The notes: generated by a model from the sequence alone, not told the origin. Shown: positions 26,265-36,596, counted from the stretch's first letter. The stretch: 64,000 nt of DNA from Pelagibacterales bacterium SAG-MED05 (GCA_014654415.1 JACWDC010000001.1:62001-126000), one strand, 5' to 3'. A program made the numbers and translations.

Positions 26265-26840
26265 TTATCTTGGGGATCTTTTAGATAGTATTCTCTGTAA
26301 AGTTCTTCTATGCATTTTAAGTCTTCTAGCTGTTTCGGAAACATTTCGATTACATAATTCAAATACTCTGTGAATATGTTCCCATTTTACTCTATCAGCA
26401 GACATTGGGTTTTCTGGGGGTCTTGCTTTTGACTCGGGAGAAGCTAATAATGCTGCTTCAACGTCGTCTGCATCTACAGGTTTAGCCATATAATCTATGG
26501 CCCCTGCTTTAACTGCTGCTACGGCTGTAGGTAAATTCCCGTATCCGGTTAACATTACAATCCTGCAGTCTTTTTTGTTCTTAGATAGTTCTTTGACCAC
26601 ATCTAAGCCACTGCCATCTTCTAGTCTTAGATCTACCAAGGCGAAACTAGGGAAAGGGCTTTTTTTAACTATCTGAAGCCCTTCAGACACAGTTTTAGCT
26701 TCTTTTACAACAAAACCCTTCTTCTCCATGGCTCTGGAAAGCCTTCCTCTCAATGGATCGTCATCATCGAGAATAAGAAGTGACTTGTCCTGAAAATCTG
26801 CCAGATTTAGTTGCTTTGCATAATTTTTTTGAGATCTCAT
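26265..26840 (-). CDS. regA: RegA/PrrA/ActR-type global redox response regulator
   Basis: A 191-residue regulator with a receiver domain (about 20-135; acidic residues LDDDDPL, phosphoacceptor Asp70 in ALVDLRLEDG, MLTGYGNLPTAVAA switch region). A short proline-bearing linker leads to a C-terminal Fis-type helix-turn-helix ending in ETARRLKMHRRTLQRIL. This HTH sequence is nearly invariant in RegA homologues, so the identification is firm. RegA controls respiration, carbon and nitrogen genes according to redox state via the kinase RegB, encoded at 30.1-31.4 kb on the same strand. A polyamine operon in opposite orientation lies between them. Confidence 0.93.
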   Translation of the reverse strand: MRSQKNYAKQLNLADFQDKSLLILDDDDPLRGRLSRAMEKKGFVVKEAKTVSEGLQIVKKSPFPSFALVDLRLEDGSGLDVVKELSKNKKDCRIVMLTGYGNLPTAVAAVKAGAIDYMAKPVDADDVEAALLASPESKARPPENPMSADRVKWEHIHRVFELCNRNVSETARRLKMHRRTLQRILSKRSPR

Positions 26841-26910
26841 ACTTTGTCATATAGTTATTAAGGGTCCTATTTCAAGAGTACAAAAGGACATTTTTTTCTT
26901 TACATAAAGT

Positions 26911-26948
26911 AAAAAAAACCTTAAACGCGATTAAATAAGGTTTTTTTT
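26911..26948. terminator. 13-bp perfect hairpin with T8/A8 tails, bidirectional terminator or leader attenuator
   Basis: The arms 26911-26923 and 26936-26948 are perfectly complementary over 13 bp (AAAAAAAACCTTA with TAAGGTTTTTTTT) around a 12-nt loop containing CGCG. Either strand ends in eight T residues, so it can act in both directions. It lies between the divergent regA and the polyamine operon, only 50 nt before the decarboxylase start. A second copy of AAAAACCTT at 26962-26970 could pair with the right arm instead. Confidence 0.7.
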
Positions 26949-26998
26949 ATTAAAATTTTTTAAAAACCTTCTGTGTAAACTAACGAGGGACACATGAA

Positions 26999-28177
26999 AT
27001 GCGAAAATTTAAAAACGTTGACGAATTAGTTAATGAACTAAAACCTGATTACCCCGTATATTGCATACGGCCAGAGTCGATTAAAAAATCTACAAAATTT
27101 TTTAAAGATAATTTTCCTGGTAGAATTCTTTATGCAGTAAAAACAAATCCTAATGAAAAAGTAATTAAAGAAATTATTTCAAATGGTATTGAAGATTTCG
27201 ATGTAGCCTCTCTAAATGAAATTAAATTAATAAAGAAAATTAAACCAGAAGCTAATTTGTACTTCATGCATACCATTAAAAGTAAAGAGAGCATTTCATC
27301 TGCTTACTTTGATTATGGAGTTAAAAATTTTGCATTAGATCATAAAGATGAGCTTGGAAAAATTCTTGAAGCCACAAATCTGGCTAAAGATTTAAACCTA
27401 TATGTAAGAATAGCTGTTTCTAACGAGCATGCTGAAATCGATTTATCAAGAAAATTTGGTGCATTACCTTCTGAGGCATTAGGTCTTGTAAGATTATGCA
27501 AAGAACATTCAAAAAAACTTGGGATAAGTTTTCATGTAGGCTCTCAATGTATGCATAAGATTTCTTATTCGAAAGGTATTCGTGAAATTGGAAATATAAT
27601 TAAAAAAACTAAAATTACACCTGATGTTATAAATGTTGGTGGTGGCTTTCCATCACTATATCCTGACCTTAATCCAGAGCCGCTTAATAACTATCTTGAT
27701 GAAATAAAAATATCTCTTAAGAATTTAAAATTACCAAAACTACCTCAAATTATTTGTGAACCTGGAAGAGCCATTGTTGCTGAAAGTGGGTCTACAATAG
27801 TTAAAATTATATTAAGAAAAAAACAAAATCTCTATATTAACGATGGTACTTATGGTTCATTATTTGATGCTGGGGTACCAAATTTTGTTTTACCAACTAA
27901 AATGATTACTAATGGAAGAATTCATTCTAAAAAATTAACTTCATTTAAATTTTTTGGACCAACTTGTGATAGTTTAGATTATATGAAAGGACCTTTTTTA
28001 TTACCGAACAATATAAAAGAAGGTGACTACATTGAATTAGGGCAACTAGGTGCATATGGATTAACTTTTAGAACAAAATTTAATGGTTTTTATTCAAATG
28101 AAATTTTCGAATTGAATGATAAACCAATCATGTCTTTATATGAAGATTCAAGTAAAGTTGATTACTTGGTTGCTTAA
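26999..28177 (+). CDS. PLP-dependent basic amino acid decarboxylase (ornithine/lysine/arginine decarboxylase, alanine-racemase fold)
   Basis: A 392-residue fold-type III decarboxylase. The PLP lysine is Lys48 in YAVKTNP. The phosphate-binding segment GGGFPSL is at 214-220, EPGRAIVAES near 254-263, and the active-site Cys323-Asp324 of the adjacent subunit are in FGPTCDSLD. Length and motifs fit ornithine decarboxylase. The operon context (SpeY-like and agmatinase genes downstream) makes an arginine-active variant possible, because SpeY of Anabaena uses agmatine. The start at 26999 is supported by GAGGGA at 26985-26990. It is immediately followed (1-bp overlap) by the SpeY-like gene. Confidence 0.85.
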   Translation: MRKFKNVDELVNELKPDYPVYCIRPESIKKSTKFFKDNFPGRILYAVKTNPNEKVIKEIISNGIEDFDVASLNEIKLIKKIKPEANLYFMHTIKSKESISSAYFDYGVKNFALDHKDELGKILEATNLAKDLNLYVRIAVSNEHAEIDLSRKFGALPSEALGLVRLCKEHSKKLGISFHVGSQCMHKISYSKGIREIGNIIKKTKITPDVINVGGGFPSLYPDLNPEPLNNYLDEIKISLKNLKLPKLPQIICEPGRAIVAESGSTIVKIILRKKQNLYINDGTYGSLFDAGVPNFVLPTKMITNGRIHSKKLTSFKFFGPTCDSLDYMKGPFLLPNNIKEGDYIELGQLGAYGLTFRTKFNGFYSNEIFELNDKPIMSLYEDSSKVDYLVA

Positions 28178-29226
28178 TGACAAAAAAAAATGGTCCCGAC
28201 ATCGGACATAATAAAAAATCATTTTTAAATAATCCTGTAGAACATATAGACATAACTTCTTTTGACGCACGGAAAATAATTGAGGGTATGGGGAAAATGT
28301 CATTTACCTCCAGAGATACAGCAAATGCAGCTAAAATTTATAATGAGATGATATCAGACGAAAACTGCTCTATTTTTCTTACAATTGCAGGCTCAACCTC
28401 TGCTGGTGGTTGTATGAACCTTTACTCAGATTTAGTTAAATACAACATGGTTGATGCCGTAGTAGCCACAGGAGCCTCTATAATTGACATGGATTTCTTT
28501 GAAGCTTTAGGATTCAAACACTATCAAGGATCTCAATTCCAAGACGATACTGAGCTTAGAAAAAATTATATTGATAGAATTTATGACACATATATTGATG
28601 AAGAAGAGCTTCAGGCTTGCGATCAAACTATTTGTGACGTTGCTAATTCATTAGAACCTAAAGCTTATACCTCAAGAGAATTTATTAAAGAACTAGGAAA
28701 ATTTTTAAAAAATAATGCCAAAAAAAAAGGTTCTTTAATAGAAACAGCATTTGACAATAATGTTCCTATTTTTTGCCCAGCATTCACAGATAGTTCAGCT
28801 GGATTTGGTTTAGTAATGCATCAAGAGCAAAATCCAAATAAACACATCACTATTGACTCTATAAGAGAATTAAGAGAATTAACTGAAATTAAAGTAAAAT
28901 CTAAGCAATCTGGCTTATTAATGGTAGGTGGAGGAGTGCCTAAGAATTTTGTTCAAGATACAGTTGTATGCGCAGATCTTATAGGTAAAAAAGTTGATAT
29001 GCACAAATATGCAATTCAAATTACAGTTGCAGACACTAGAGATGGTGCTTGTAGCAGTTCAACTTTGAAAGAAGCTAGCTCGTGGGGAAAAGTAGATGTT
29101 GCTAAGGAACAAATGGTTTTTGCTGAAGCAACAAGCGTACTTCCTTTAATTGCTAGTGATGCATATCATCGTCAAGTCTGGAAAAATAGAAAAAAAAGAA
29201 ATTTTTCTCAGATATTCAAATCTTAA
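28177..29226 (+). CDS. speY: deoxyhypusine-synthase-like protein, SpeY family (homospermidine/bis-guanidino-azanonane synthase type)
   Basis: A 349-residue NAD-binding protein of the deoxyhypusine synthase family. It has LTIAGSTSAGG near residue 68, VVATGASIIDMDFFEALG at 95-112, VPIFCPAFTDSSAGFG at 196-211, and GGGVPK with Lys256 at the position of the catalytic lysine that forms the butylimine intermediate in the eukaryotic enzyme. Bacteria have no eIF5A. In Anabaena a homologue (SpeY) joins two aminobutyl-donating substrates on the way to homospermidine. Flanking decarboxylase and agmatinase-family genes support the polyamine role. It shares 1 bp with the upstream stop and ends 0 bp before speB. 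The exact substrate (agmatine or putrescine) is not decided by sequence. Confidence 0.82.
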   Translation: MTKKNGPDIGHNKKSFLNNPVEHIDITSFDARKIIEGMGKMSFTSRDTANAAKIYNEMISDENCSIFLTIAGSTSAGGCMNLYSDLVKYNMVDAVVATGASIIDMDFFEALGFKHYQGSQFQDDTELRKNYIDRIYDTYIDEEELQACDQTICDVANSLEPKAYTSREFIKELGKFLKNNAKKKGSLIETAFDNNVPIFCPAFTDSSAGFGLVMHQEQNPNKHITIDSIRELRELTEIKVKSKQSGLLMVGGGVPKNFVQDTVVCADLIGKKVDMHKYAIQITVADTRDGACSSSTLKEASSWGKVDVAKEQMVFAEATSVLPLIASDAYHRQVWKNRKKRNFSQIFKS

Positions 29227-30108
29227 ATGAATTATTTAAGTCAAAAAAAGGGTTTTCTTGGTTACGAAGCAAAACAAAAAATTGAGAACAAAGTAGTTGT
29301 TGTTCCATTTGGTCTAGAAAAAACTGTAAGTTACGGTGGTGGTACAAAAAATGGTCCAAAAGAAATCATTAAAGCTTCTCATCAAGTTGAATTGTTCGAT
29401 GAAGAATTAAAAAAAGAACCGTATAAAGAGATTGGCATTAAAACCCTAAAACCATTTCCTATAAAAAAAAAAATTAGTTCTGCTTTAGATCAATTATCTA
29501 AGATTAACGAAGAAATAATAAGAAAAAATAAATTTCCTATCATTTTTGGAGGTGAGCATTCAATTACACCAGGGTCTATTAGGCCTTTTGTAAAAAAATA
29601 TAACGAAATTACACTTTTGCATTTCGATGCACATGCAGATTTAAGAGAAAGTTATAATGGAGAAAAATTTTCTCATGCTTCGGCAATTAAAAGATGTTTG
29701 GACTTTAAAAATGTAAAAGTGGTCTCTTTTGGCATTAGAAATCTTTCTCAACCTGAAATGAATTTCTATGAAAATAACAGAAATAGAATTGAAATCTTCT
29801 GGGGAAAGGATAAAAAAGAATGGAAATTAGATCGTCTAGAAAATATTTTTAAAGACAAGAATGTATATATAACCTTTGATGTTGATGGTTTTGATTCAAG
29901 CATTATGCCCGCAACAGGAACACCAGAGCCCGGAGGCTTATTATGGGAAGATGTTCTACCAATAATTAAAAAAGTATGTCAAATATCTAATATAATAGGC
30001 GCAGATATAAATGAATTAGCTCCAATCAAAAATTTTGACTCGTATAATTTTTTAGTTGCAAAATTAGCTTATAAAATTTTATCTTATAAATTTGAATTTA
30101 AACGTTAG
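29227..30108 (+). CDS. speB: agmatinase/ureohydrolase family protein
   Basis: A 293-residue arginase-fold enzyme with all six manganese ligands: His111 (GGEHS), Asp134/His136/Asp138 (FDAHADLR) and Asp218/Asp220 (FDVDGFD). The ATGTPEPGGL motif follows. It hydrolyses a guanidino group to urea and an amine. Agmatine is the standard substrate, but after SpeY it could strip the guanidino groups from a bis-guanidino homospermidine precursor. It directly follows speY with no gap and is the last gene of the operon. Its stop overlaps the convergent regB by 11 bp. Confidence 0.88.
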   Translation: MNYLSQKKGFLGYEAKQKIENKVVVVPFGLEKTVSYGGGTKNGPKEIIKASHQVELFDEELKKEPYKEIGIKTLKPFPIKKKISSALDQLSKINEEIIRKNKFPIIFGGEHSITPGSIRPFVKKYNEITLLHFDAHADLRESYNGEKFSHASAIKRCLDFKNVKVVSFGIRNLSQPEMNFYENNRNRIEIFWGKDKKEWKLDRLENIFKDKNVYITFDVDGFDSSIMPATGTPEPGGLLWEDVLPIIKKVCQISNIIGADINELAPIKNFDSYNFLVAKLAYKILSYKFEFKR

Positions 30109-31387
30109 ACTTTAAATTTACTTGTTTCCAGAAAATTTTTACAGAAGCGCCACCTAATTTATTATCTTTTGAAAAAGATAAACGTGCTGATTTTCTCTCT
30201 AAAAGTGTTTTACCTAGAAAGGTTCCTAATCCTGTTCCTGCATTTGAATTTACCTCATTTGATTTAGATTTTATGTAAGGTTCTCCAAGAAATTCTTTTA
30301 CATCCTCTGGAAATCCAGGTCCATCATCGTTTATTGAGACTTCTAAATCTGTATCATTGCTTTTTATTTTTATTTCTACTTCACTTTTGGCAAATTTTAC
30401 GGCATTTCCAATAAAGTTTCTTAACCCATAAATTAATTCTGGGGATCTTGGAAATTCAAATTTTTTTTTGTCCTCACCTATATCTAATGTTAATTTTTTA
30501 GAAGAAGTTTCTTGAAAAGACACAATAATTTCATTAAGCAAATCTTCAATTTTAGTTTTAGAGAAAAATTCATCATCTTTTATTTGTTTTTTTGAAATTT
30601 GCTTAAGTATTTCTCCGCATCTTTTGGTCTGGCTGATCAATAAATTTATGTCTTTTAAATGTTCATTATTTTCTCCTAATTCTTTTTTAAGCTCCGAAGC
30701 AACTACGTTTATAGTTGCTAATGGTGTGCCTAAAGAATGAGCGGCGGCTGCAGCTTGGCCTCCAAGCGACTCCAGCTCATATTCTTTAGCTATCACCTGT
30801 TGTAATTTAATGATCGCATCAGATCTTCTTTTGCTTTCACCAGAAAATCTAATTCCAAAATAACTTAAAAATACTAAACCAACTATAATAGCTAAAAAAT
30901 ATCCAGTTAAATATAGTTTTGGAAATGTGATAGATTGATCGTGTATACCTGGTAGAGGATAATGAAAGATTGTTAATAAAAATAAGAAAATAATAGTTAA
31001 AAATCCTAATATAATAGTTGTTCCCATGCTTAAAAATGTTGAAGAGACAATAGTTGGAATAATCATTAATATTGAAAAAGGATTTGAAATTCCTCCTGTC
31101 AAATATAGTAGAGCTGTTAATTGGATTAAGTCATATGTTAAAAATATACTTGCGTAAAAGTCTTTGATAGTAGAGGACCTAATGCCGAATTGTAAGTATA
31201 AGTTCGTAAGAAAGCCTAAAAGTAAGATCATATGGGCAATTACAATCGGAAAATCCAACTTCAAATAAAAATATACTAGATTTATAGATGTTAGCTGACC
31301 TATTATTGCTATCCATCTTAAAATTACTAGAGTTTTTTTATCTAAATTAAGATTTTCTCTCAATCTAAAGAGAGTAGAAAAATTCAT
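30098..31387 (-). CDS. regB: RegB/PrrB/ActS-type redox sensor histidine kinase
   Basis: A 429-residue kinase with six predicted membrane helices (about 20-180). The ubiquinone-linked GGxxNPF motif is present as GGISNPF (98-104). The phosphorylated His217 is in AAAAHSLGTPLATI, and the redox-active cysteine is Cys257 in KRCGEIL. The C-terminal ATPase has NFIGNAVKFAKS and DDGPGFPED. These features define RegB, which phosphorylates RegA according to the redox state of quinone and this cysteine. No senC gene is adjacent. The gene follows gyrB by 7 bp, and its end overlaps speB by 11 bp. Confidence 0.93.
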   Translation of the reverse strand: MNFSTLFRLRENLNLDKKTLVILRWIAIIGQLTSINLVYFYLKLDFPIVIAHMILLLGFLTNLYLQFGIRSSTIKDFYASIFLTYDLIQLTALLYLTGGISNPFSILMIIPTIVSSTFLSMGTTIILGFLTIIFLFLLTIFHYPLPGIHDQSITFPKLYLTGYFLAIIVGLVFLSYFGIRFSGESKRRSDAIIKLQQVIAKEYELESLGGQAAAAAHSLGTPLATINVVASELKKELGENNEHLKDINLLISQTKRCGEILKQISKKQIKDDEFFSKTKIEDLLNEIIVSFQETSSKKLTLDIGEDKKKFEFPRSPELIYGLRNFIGNAVKFAKSEVEIKIKSNDTDLEVSINDDGPGFPEDVKEFLGEPYIKSKSNEVNSNAGTGLGTFLGKTLLERKSARLSFSKDNKLGGASVKIFWKQVNLKSNV

Positions 31388-31394
31388 TTGAACT

Positions 31395-33467
<2,073 letters not shown>

Positions 33468-33562
33468 TTAGATTGTTATTTATAGCATTTTTTTAAGTTA
33501 ATAGAAAACGATAGAAGTGCCTTGTTGCTTAGAATGATTGTTTCCCAATGCTTTTAGCTTAA

Positions 33563-33595
33563 AATAAAAAAAAATTTGTAAATTTAAACAAATTT
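33563..33595 (-). terminator. AT-only intrinsic terminator after dnaN
   Basis: On the minus strand an 8-bp stem AAATTTGT/ACAAATTT (33588-33595 with 33572-33579) with an 8-nt loop is followed by a run of T residues (33563-33571). It overlaps the dnaN stop codon and would separate dnaN from gyrB transcription. The stem contains only two G-C pairs, so efficiency is uncertain. Confidence 0.55.
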
Positions 33596-34709
33596 AGATT
33601 TTCATAGGCATTATAACATAATAACTATTTTTATCAGAAGCATCTACGATTAATACGGGTGAAACTGAGTCTTTTAAGTTCATTTTTAAATTTTTATCTT
33701 CAATCTCAGAGGCAATATCAATTAAATATTTTGAATTAAAACTTATATTAAGATTATCAGAATTAAAATTTGCTTTGATGACTTCGTTTCCTTCACCAGA
33801 ATTAGCACTATTAACTGAAAATTGAACATTCTCTTTATTAATAAGTAATTTTACCCCTTCTTTTCTATCCAAAGAGACACTTGTAACCCTTTCAATTGAA
33901 TCTATAAAATCTTTAGAAGGTACAATTAAAGATTTTTCGTTATTAGCAGGTACAACTTTTTTATAATCAGGAAATTTTCCATCGATAACTTTAGAGATCA
34001 ACTTCATGTCTCCAAGGGTAAATTTAACTTTATTTTCACTCGTTTGCATAGAAAGCTTTTCATTAGACTCTGTCAACAAAGAGCACAGTTGAAAAACGGT
34101 TTTTCTGGGTAATATTAAAGATGAGAAATTATCTGCTTTTTCAATTTCTAAACTACTAGATGAAAGTCTATGACTATCTGTTGCCACTCCAGTTAAAAAA
34201 TTTCTACCGTGTCCCTCGGTTAAATGTAAAAAAATACCATTTAAATAATGTCTTGTATCATCATTTGAAATTGCAATTTTAGTTTTATTTAAAAGTTTTA
34301 AAAATTTACTATTATTAAGTAATATTTCTTCCCCCTCAAATTCATCAGCAAATGTAGGAAAATTATCTGTTGGTAAACAAAGTAGATTAAAGTCTGAATT
34401 ATCGCTTTTCAAACTTAGTTTGTTTTCTGTTTTAAGATCAAAATTTAATTCTGAATCTGAGGATATTTTTCTAAGAATATCATAAAGAATAGCCGCTGAA
34501 GTTGTGGTGCTTCCTTCTTTTAAAATTTTAACTTGATTTATTTCGTCATAAAAAACTATATCTAAGTCAGTAGCGACTATAGATAATTTATTGTCTTTCA
34601 ACTGTAACAGGACATTAGAAAGTATGGGAAGAGTATTTTTTTTTTCAACTACACCTTGGACGAAGCTTAATGACTTTAATAAGATATCTCTTTTAACAAT
34701 AAACTGCAT
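33594..34709 (-). CDS. dnaN: DNA polymerase III beta subunit (sliding clamp)
   Basis: A 371-residue protein of the normal clamp length, composed of three similar domains. The N-terminus MQFIVKRDILLKSLSFVQGVVEKKNTLPILSN, the segment DDTRHYLNGIFL and the C-terminal SPVLIVDAS followed by YYVIMPM are all canonical. The C-terminal PMxI helps form the peptide-binding groove for polymerases. It forms the DNA-encircling dimer for replication. It starts 8 bp after dnaA ends, so the dnaA-dnaN pair is probably co-transcribed. A hairpin follows the stop. Confidence 0.96.
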   Translation of the reverse strand: MQFIVKRDILLKSLSFVQGVVEKKNTLPILSNVLLQLKDNKLSIVATDLDIVFYDEINQVKILKEGSTTTSAAILYDILRKISSDSELNFDLKTENKLSLKSDNSDFNLLCLPTDNFPTFADEFEGEEILLNNSKFLKLLNKTKIAISNDDTRHYLNGIFLHLTEGHGRNFLTGVATDSHRLSSSSLEIEKADNFSSLILPRKTVFQLCSLLTESNEKLSMQTSENKVKFTLGDMKLISKVIDGKFPDYKKVVPANNEKSLIVPSKDFIDSIERVTSVSLDRKEGVKLLINKENVQFSVNSANSGEGNEVIKANFNSDNLNISFNSKYLIDIASEIEDKNLKMNLKDSVSPVLIVDASDKNSYYVIMPMKI

Positions 34710-34717
34710 TTTTATTA

Positions 34718-36109
34718 TTATTCTTGTAGAAGACTTTTAATCTGATTTATGTTTTTCTTCATCTCATCATCTTGCTCAGATAATCTGGTTATGGTTTTTA
34801 CCGCATGAATCACTGTGGTGTGATCTCTATTTGCAAATCTTCTTCCAATTTCTGGGAGAGATCTTGTTGTCATTTTTTTTGCTAAATACATTGCAAGTTG
34901 TCTAGGTCTAGCTAAAGGCCTAGAACGTCTCTGAGAAAGCATATCACTTAAAGGAATATTAAAATAGTTGGATACAACATTTTGTATTTTGTCTACAGTT
35001 ATAACTTTCATTTGGCTGAATACATCTTTCAATATATTTTTGCAGTCATTTATTGTTAGATCCTTATTATGCACTCTGCTAAATGCTATTACTCGATTTA
35101 AAATACCAATAAGCTCTCTAATATTCGTTTTACTTTCATTTGCTATGTAGTTGATTACATCTTCACTTAAATTAATGTTCTCTTTAAATTGACTTTGCAT
35201 TTCTATAATTTTTTTCTTAATAATTTTGACTTTTAATTCTAGATCTGGAATATCGATATCAACAACCAGTCCACCAGCTAGTCTTGACTTAATTCTTTCT
35301 TGTACTCTATCTAGCTTCATAGGTGCTCTGTCGGATGATATAATTATTTGAGAATTTTTATCTATCAAGCTGTTAAAGGTATGAAAAAATTCCTCCTGTA
35401 AGCTTTCTTTGCCTCGTATAAATTGAATATCATCAATAATAAAAATTGATGATTTTCTAAAAAAATCTTTAAAATTTACCATATCGTTTTTTTTTATAGA
35501 CTTGATAAAGTGATACATAAAACGTTCAGCTGAAATAAACATAACATTGTTTTCTGATTGTAGCTCTAAACCAATAGCATTAAGTAGATGGGTCTTACCT
35601 AAGCCTACTCCTCCGCAAATATACAATGGATTATATCTTGATATATGTTCACATATCTTCTTTGAGTAAGATAAAGCAATATCATTACTTTTGCCTTGCA
35701 CAAAGCTTTCAAAGTTTAAATTGGGATTTAACCTATTATAATTTAAGATTGAGTCTTTAATTGTTGTAACTTTGTTTATTTCATCTGTTTTAAGTATTAA
35801 ATCTGAATTATTCTTATTATCATCTATAATTTTAAACTCAATTCTATTTAAGCTTAACTTAAAAACTTTTACTTGTTCTAAAATCTTGTCCAAGTACCTA
35901 GAAACTATCCAATCTCTAAAAAATCTTGTTGGGACACTAAGAATTAAATAATCATTATATTCTTTCACTAGAGAAATTTTTTGCAACCAACTTGTATAAA
36001 TTTCATTACCAAATGTTCTCTTGAAAGCAGCCTGAATATCAATCCAGTCTAACGTTCTTTCTTCTTCAGAAATATAGATGTTTTGTTTTTTTGTATTGTT
36101 ATTGTCCAT
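34718..36109 (-). CDS. dnaA: chromosomal replication initiator protein DnaA
   Basis: A 463-residue four-domain initiator. Domain I spans about 20-95 and a poorly conserved linker follows. An AAA+ domain comes next with Walker A GGVGLGKT (166-173) and IFIIDDIQFI. Domain IV carries the DnaA signature region RRSRPLARPRQLAMYL and NRDHTTVIHAVKTI, which binds DnaA boxes. It starts replication at oriC. The 224-bp stretch before it, up to rpsT, is the largest non-coding gap in the window and contains a 26-bp palindrome, but no consensus TTATCCACA box that I can see. Co-directional with dnaN, gyrB and rpsT. Confidence 0.97.
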   Translation of the reverse strand: MDNNNTKKQNIYISEEERTLDWIDIQAAFKRTFGNEIYTSWLQKISLVKEYNDYLILSVPTRFFRDWIVSRYLDKILEQVKVFKLSLNRIEFKIIDDNKNNSDLILKTDEINKVTTIKDSILNYNRLNPNLNFESFVQGKSNDIALSYSKKICEHISRYNPLYICGGVGLGKTHLLNAIGLELQSENNVMFISAERFMYHFIKSIKKNDMVNFKDFFRKSSIFIIDDIQFIRGKESLQEEFFHTFNSLIDKNSQIIISSDRAPMKLDRVQERIKSRLAGGLVVDIDIPDLELKVKIIKKKIIEMQSQFKENINLSEDVINYIANESKTNIRELIGILNRVIAFSRVHNKDLTINDCKNILKDVFSQMKVITVDKIQNVVSNYFNIPLSDMLSQRRSRPLARPRQLAMYLAKKMTTRSLPEIGRRFANRDHTTVIHAVKTITRLSEQDDEMKKNINQIKSLLQE

Positions 36110-36171
36110 GTAATTATTTTTTTGAAAGATTCCTTTAAACGCTGTTTTTAAAAATTTTTCAAGTGTCTGCA

Positions 36172-36249
36172 GGTTGTAATTAAAAAAAAACTTTATTCGG
36201 TTGTACTATTAACGCAAAGATAGAAAAATAATTTTAGAGAAATTACAAC
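36172..36249. repeat. three GTTGTA elements upstream of dnaA
   Basis: GGTTGTA occurs at 36172-36178 and 36199-36205 as direct repeats. The complement AATTACAAC at 36241-36249 forms a 9-bp inverted repeat with GTTGTAATT at 36173-36181. The elements lie 63-140 bp before the dnaA start and could be regulator sites or simple chance in AT-rich DNA. Confidence 0.35.
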
Positions 36250-36263
36250 TCAAGAAAGAAACC

Positions 36264-36289
36264 ATATTTAGTTTTATAAAACTAAATAT
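36264..36289. repeat. 26-bp perfect palindrome between dnaA and rpsT
   Basis: The 26 bases are their own reverse complement and read ATATTTAGTTTTA on each strand before the dyad. Nearly all are A/T, with two G-C pairs. It lies 45 bp after the rpsT stop and 155 bp before dnaA. It may be a weak terminator of rpsT, a binding site of a dimeric regulator, or an origin element. Confidence 0.6.
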
Positions 36290-36333
36290 TGATCAATTAA
36301 CTAACTATCAACTTTAAATTGTTAATTTTTTGT

Positions 36334-36585
36334 CTAAATTTTTTTAGAAGTCCTTGAAATTTTTCTTGCTGCGGTTCGCCTACTTATAACACCTGATTTA
36401 GCAACCTGCATTAGAATTGATTGAAATTTTGAAAAATATTTTTTCGCTTTATCCTTGTTCTTGGACTTGATTAATAAATCCATTTCCTTAATAGCGGTCT
36501 TATATTTGCTTTTTCTTATTCTATTAATCTGAGTTTGTTTCTTAACTCTTCTCACCCTTCTAATTGCTGATTTTGTGTTTGGCAT
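36334..36585 (-). CDS. rpsT: 30S ribosomal protein S20
   Basis: An 83-residue, strongly basic protein beginning MPNTKSAIRRVRRVKKQ and containing KKYFSKFQSILMQVAKSGVISRRTAARKISR split over its second half, as in S20. It binds 16S rRNA early in assembly. The rpsT-dnaA order on one strand is a well-known alphaproteobacterial arrangement. A good sigma70-like promoter lies immediately upstream and predicts an unusually short leader. A long reading frame in the divergent direction overlaps its 5' end, but the real ubiE start lies 86 bp away. Confidence 0.95.
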   Translation of the reverse strand: MPNTKSAIRRVRRVKKQTQINRIRKSKYKTAIKEMDLLIKSKNKDKAKKYFSKFQSILMQVAKSGVISRRTAARKISRTSKKI

Positions 36586-36596
36586 ATTTTTTAAAC

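Noticed and set aside
36110-36333. Replication origin with consensus DnaA boxes
   Set aside because: No TTATCCACA-like 9-mer was seen. The palindrome and GTTGTA repeats alone do not define oriC.
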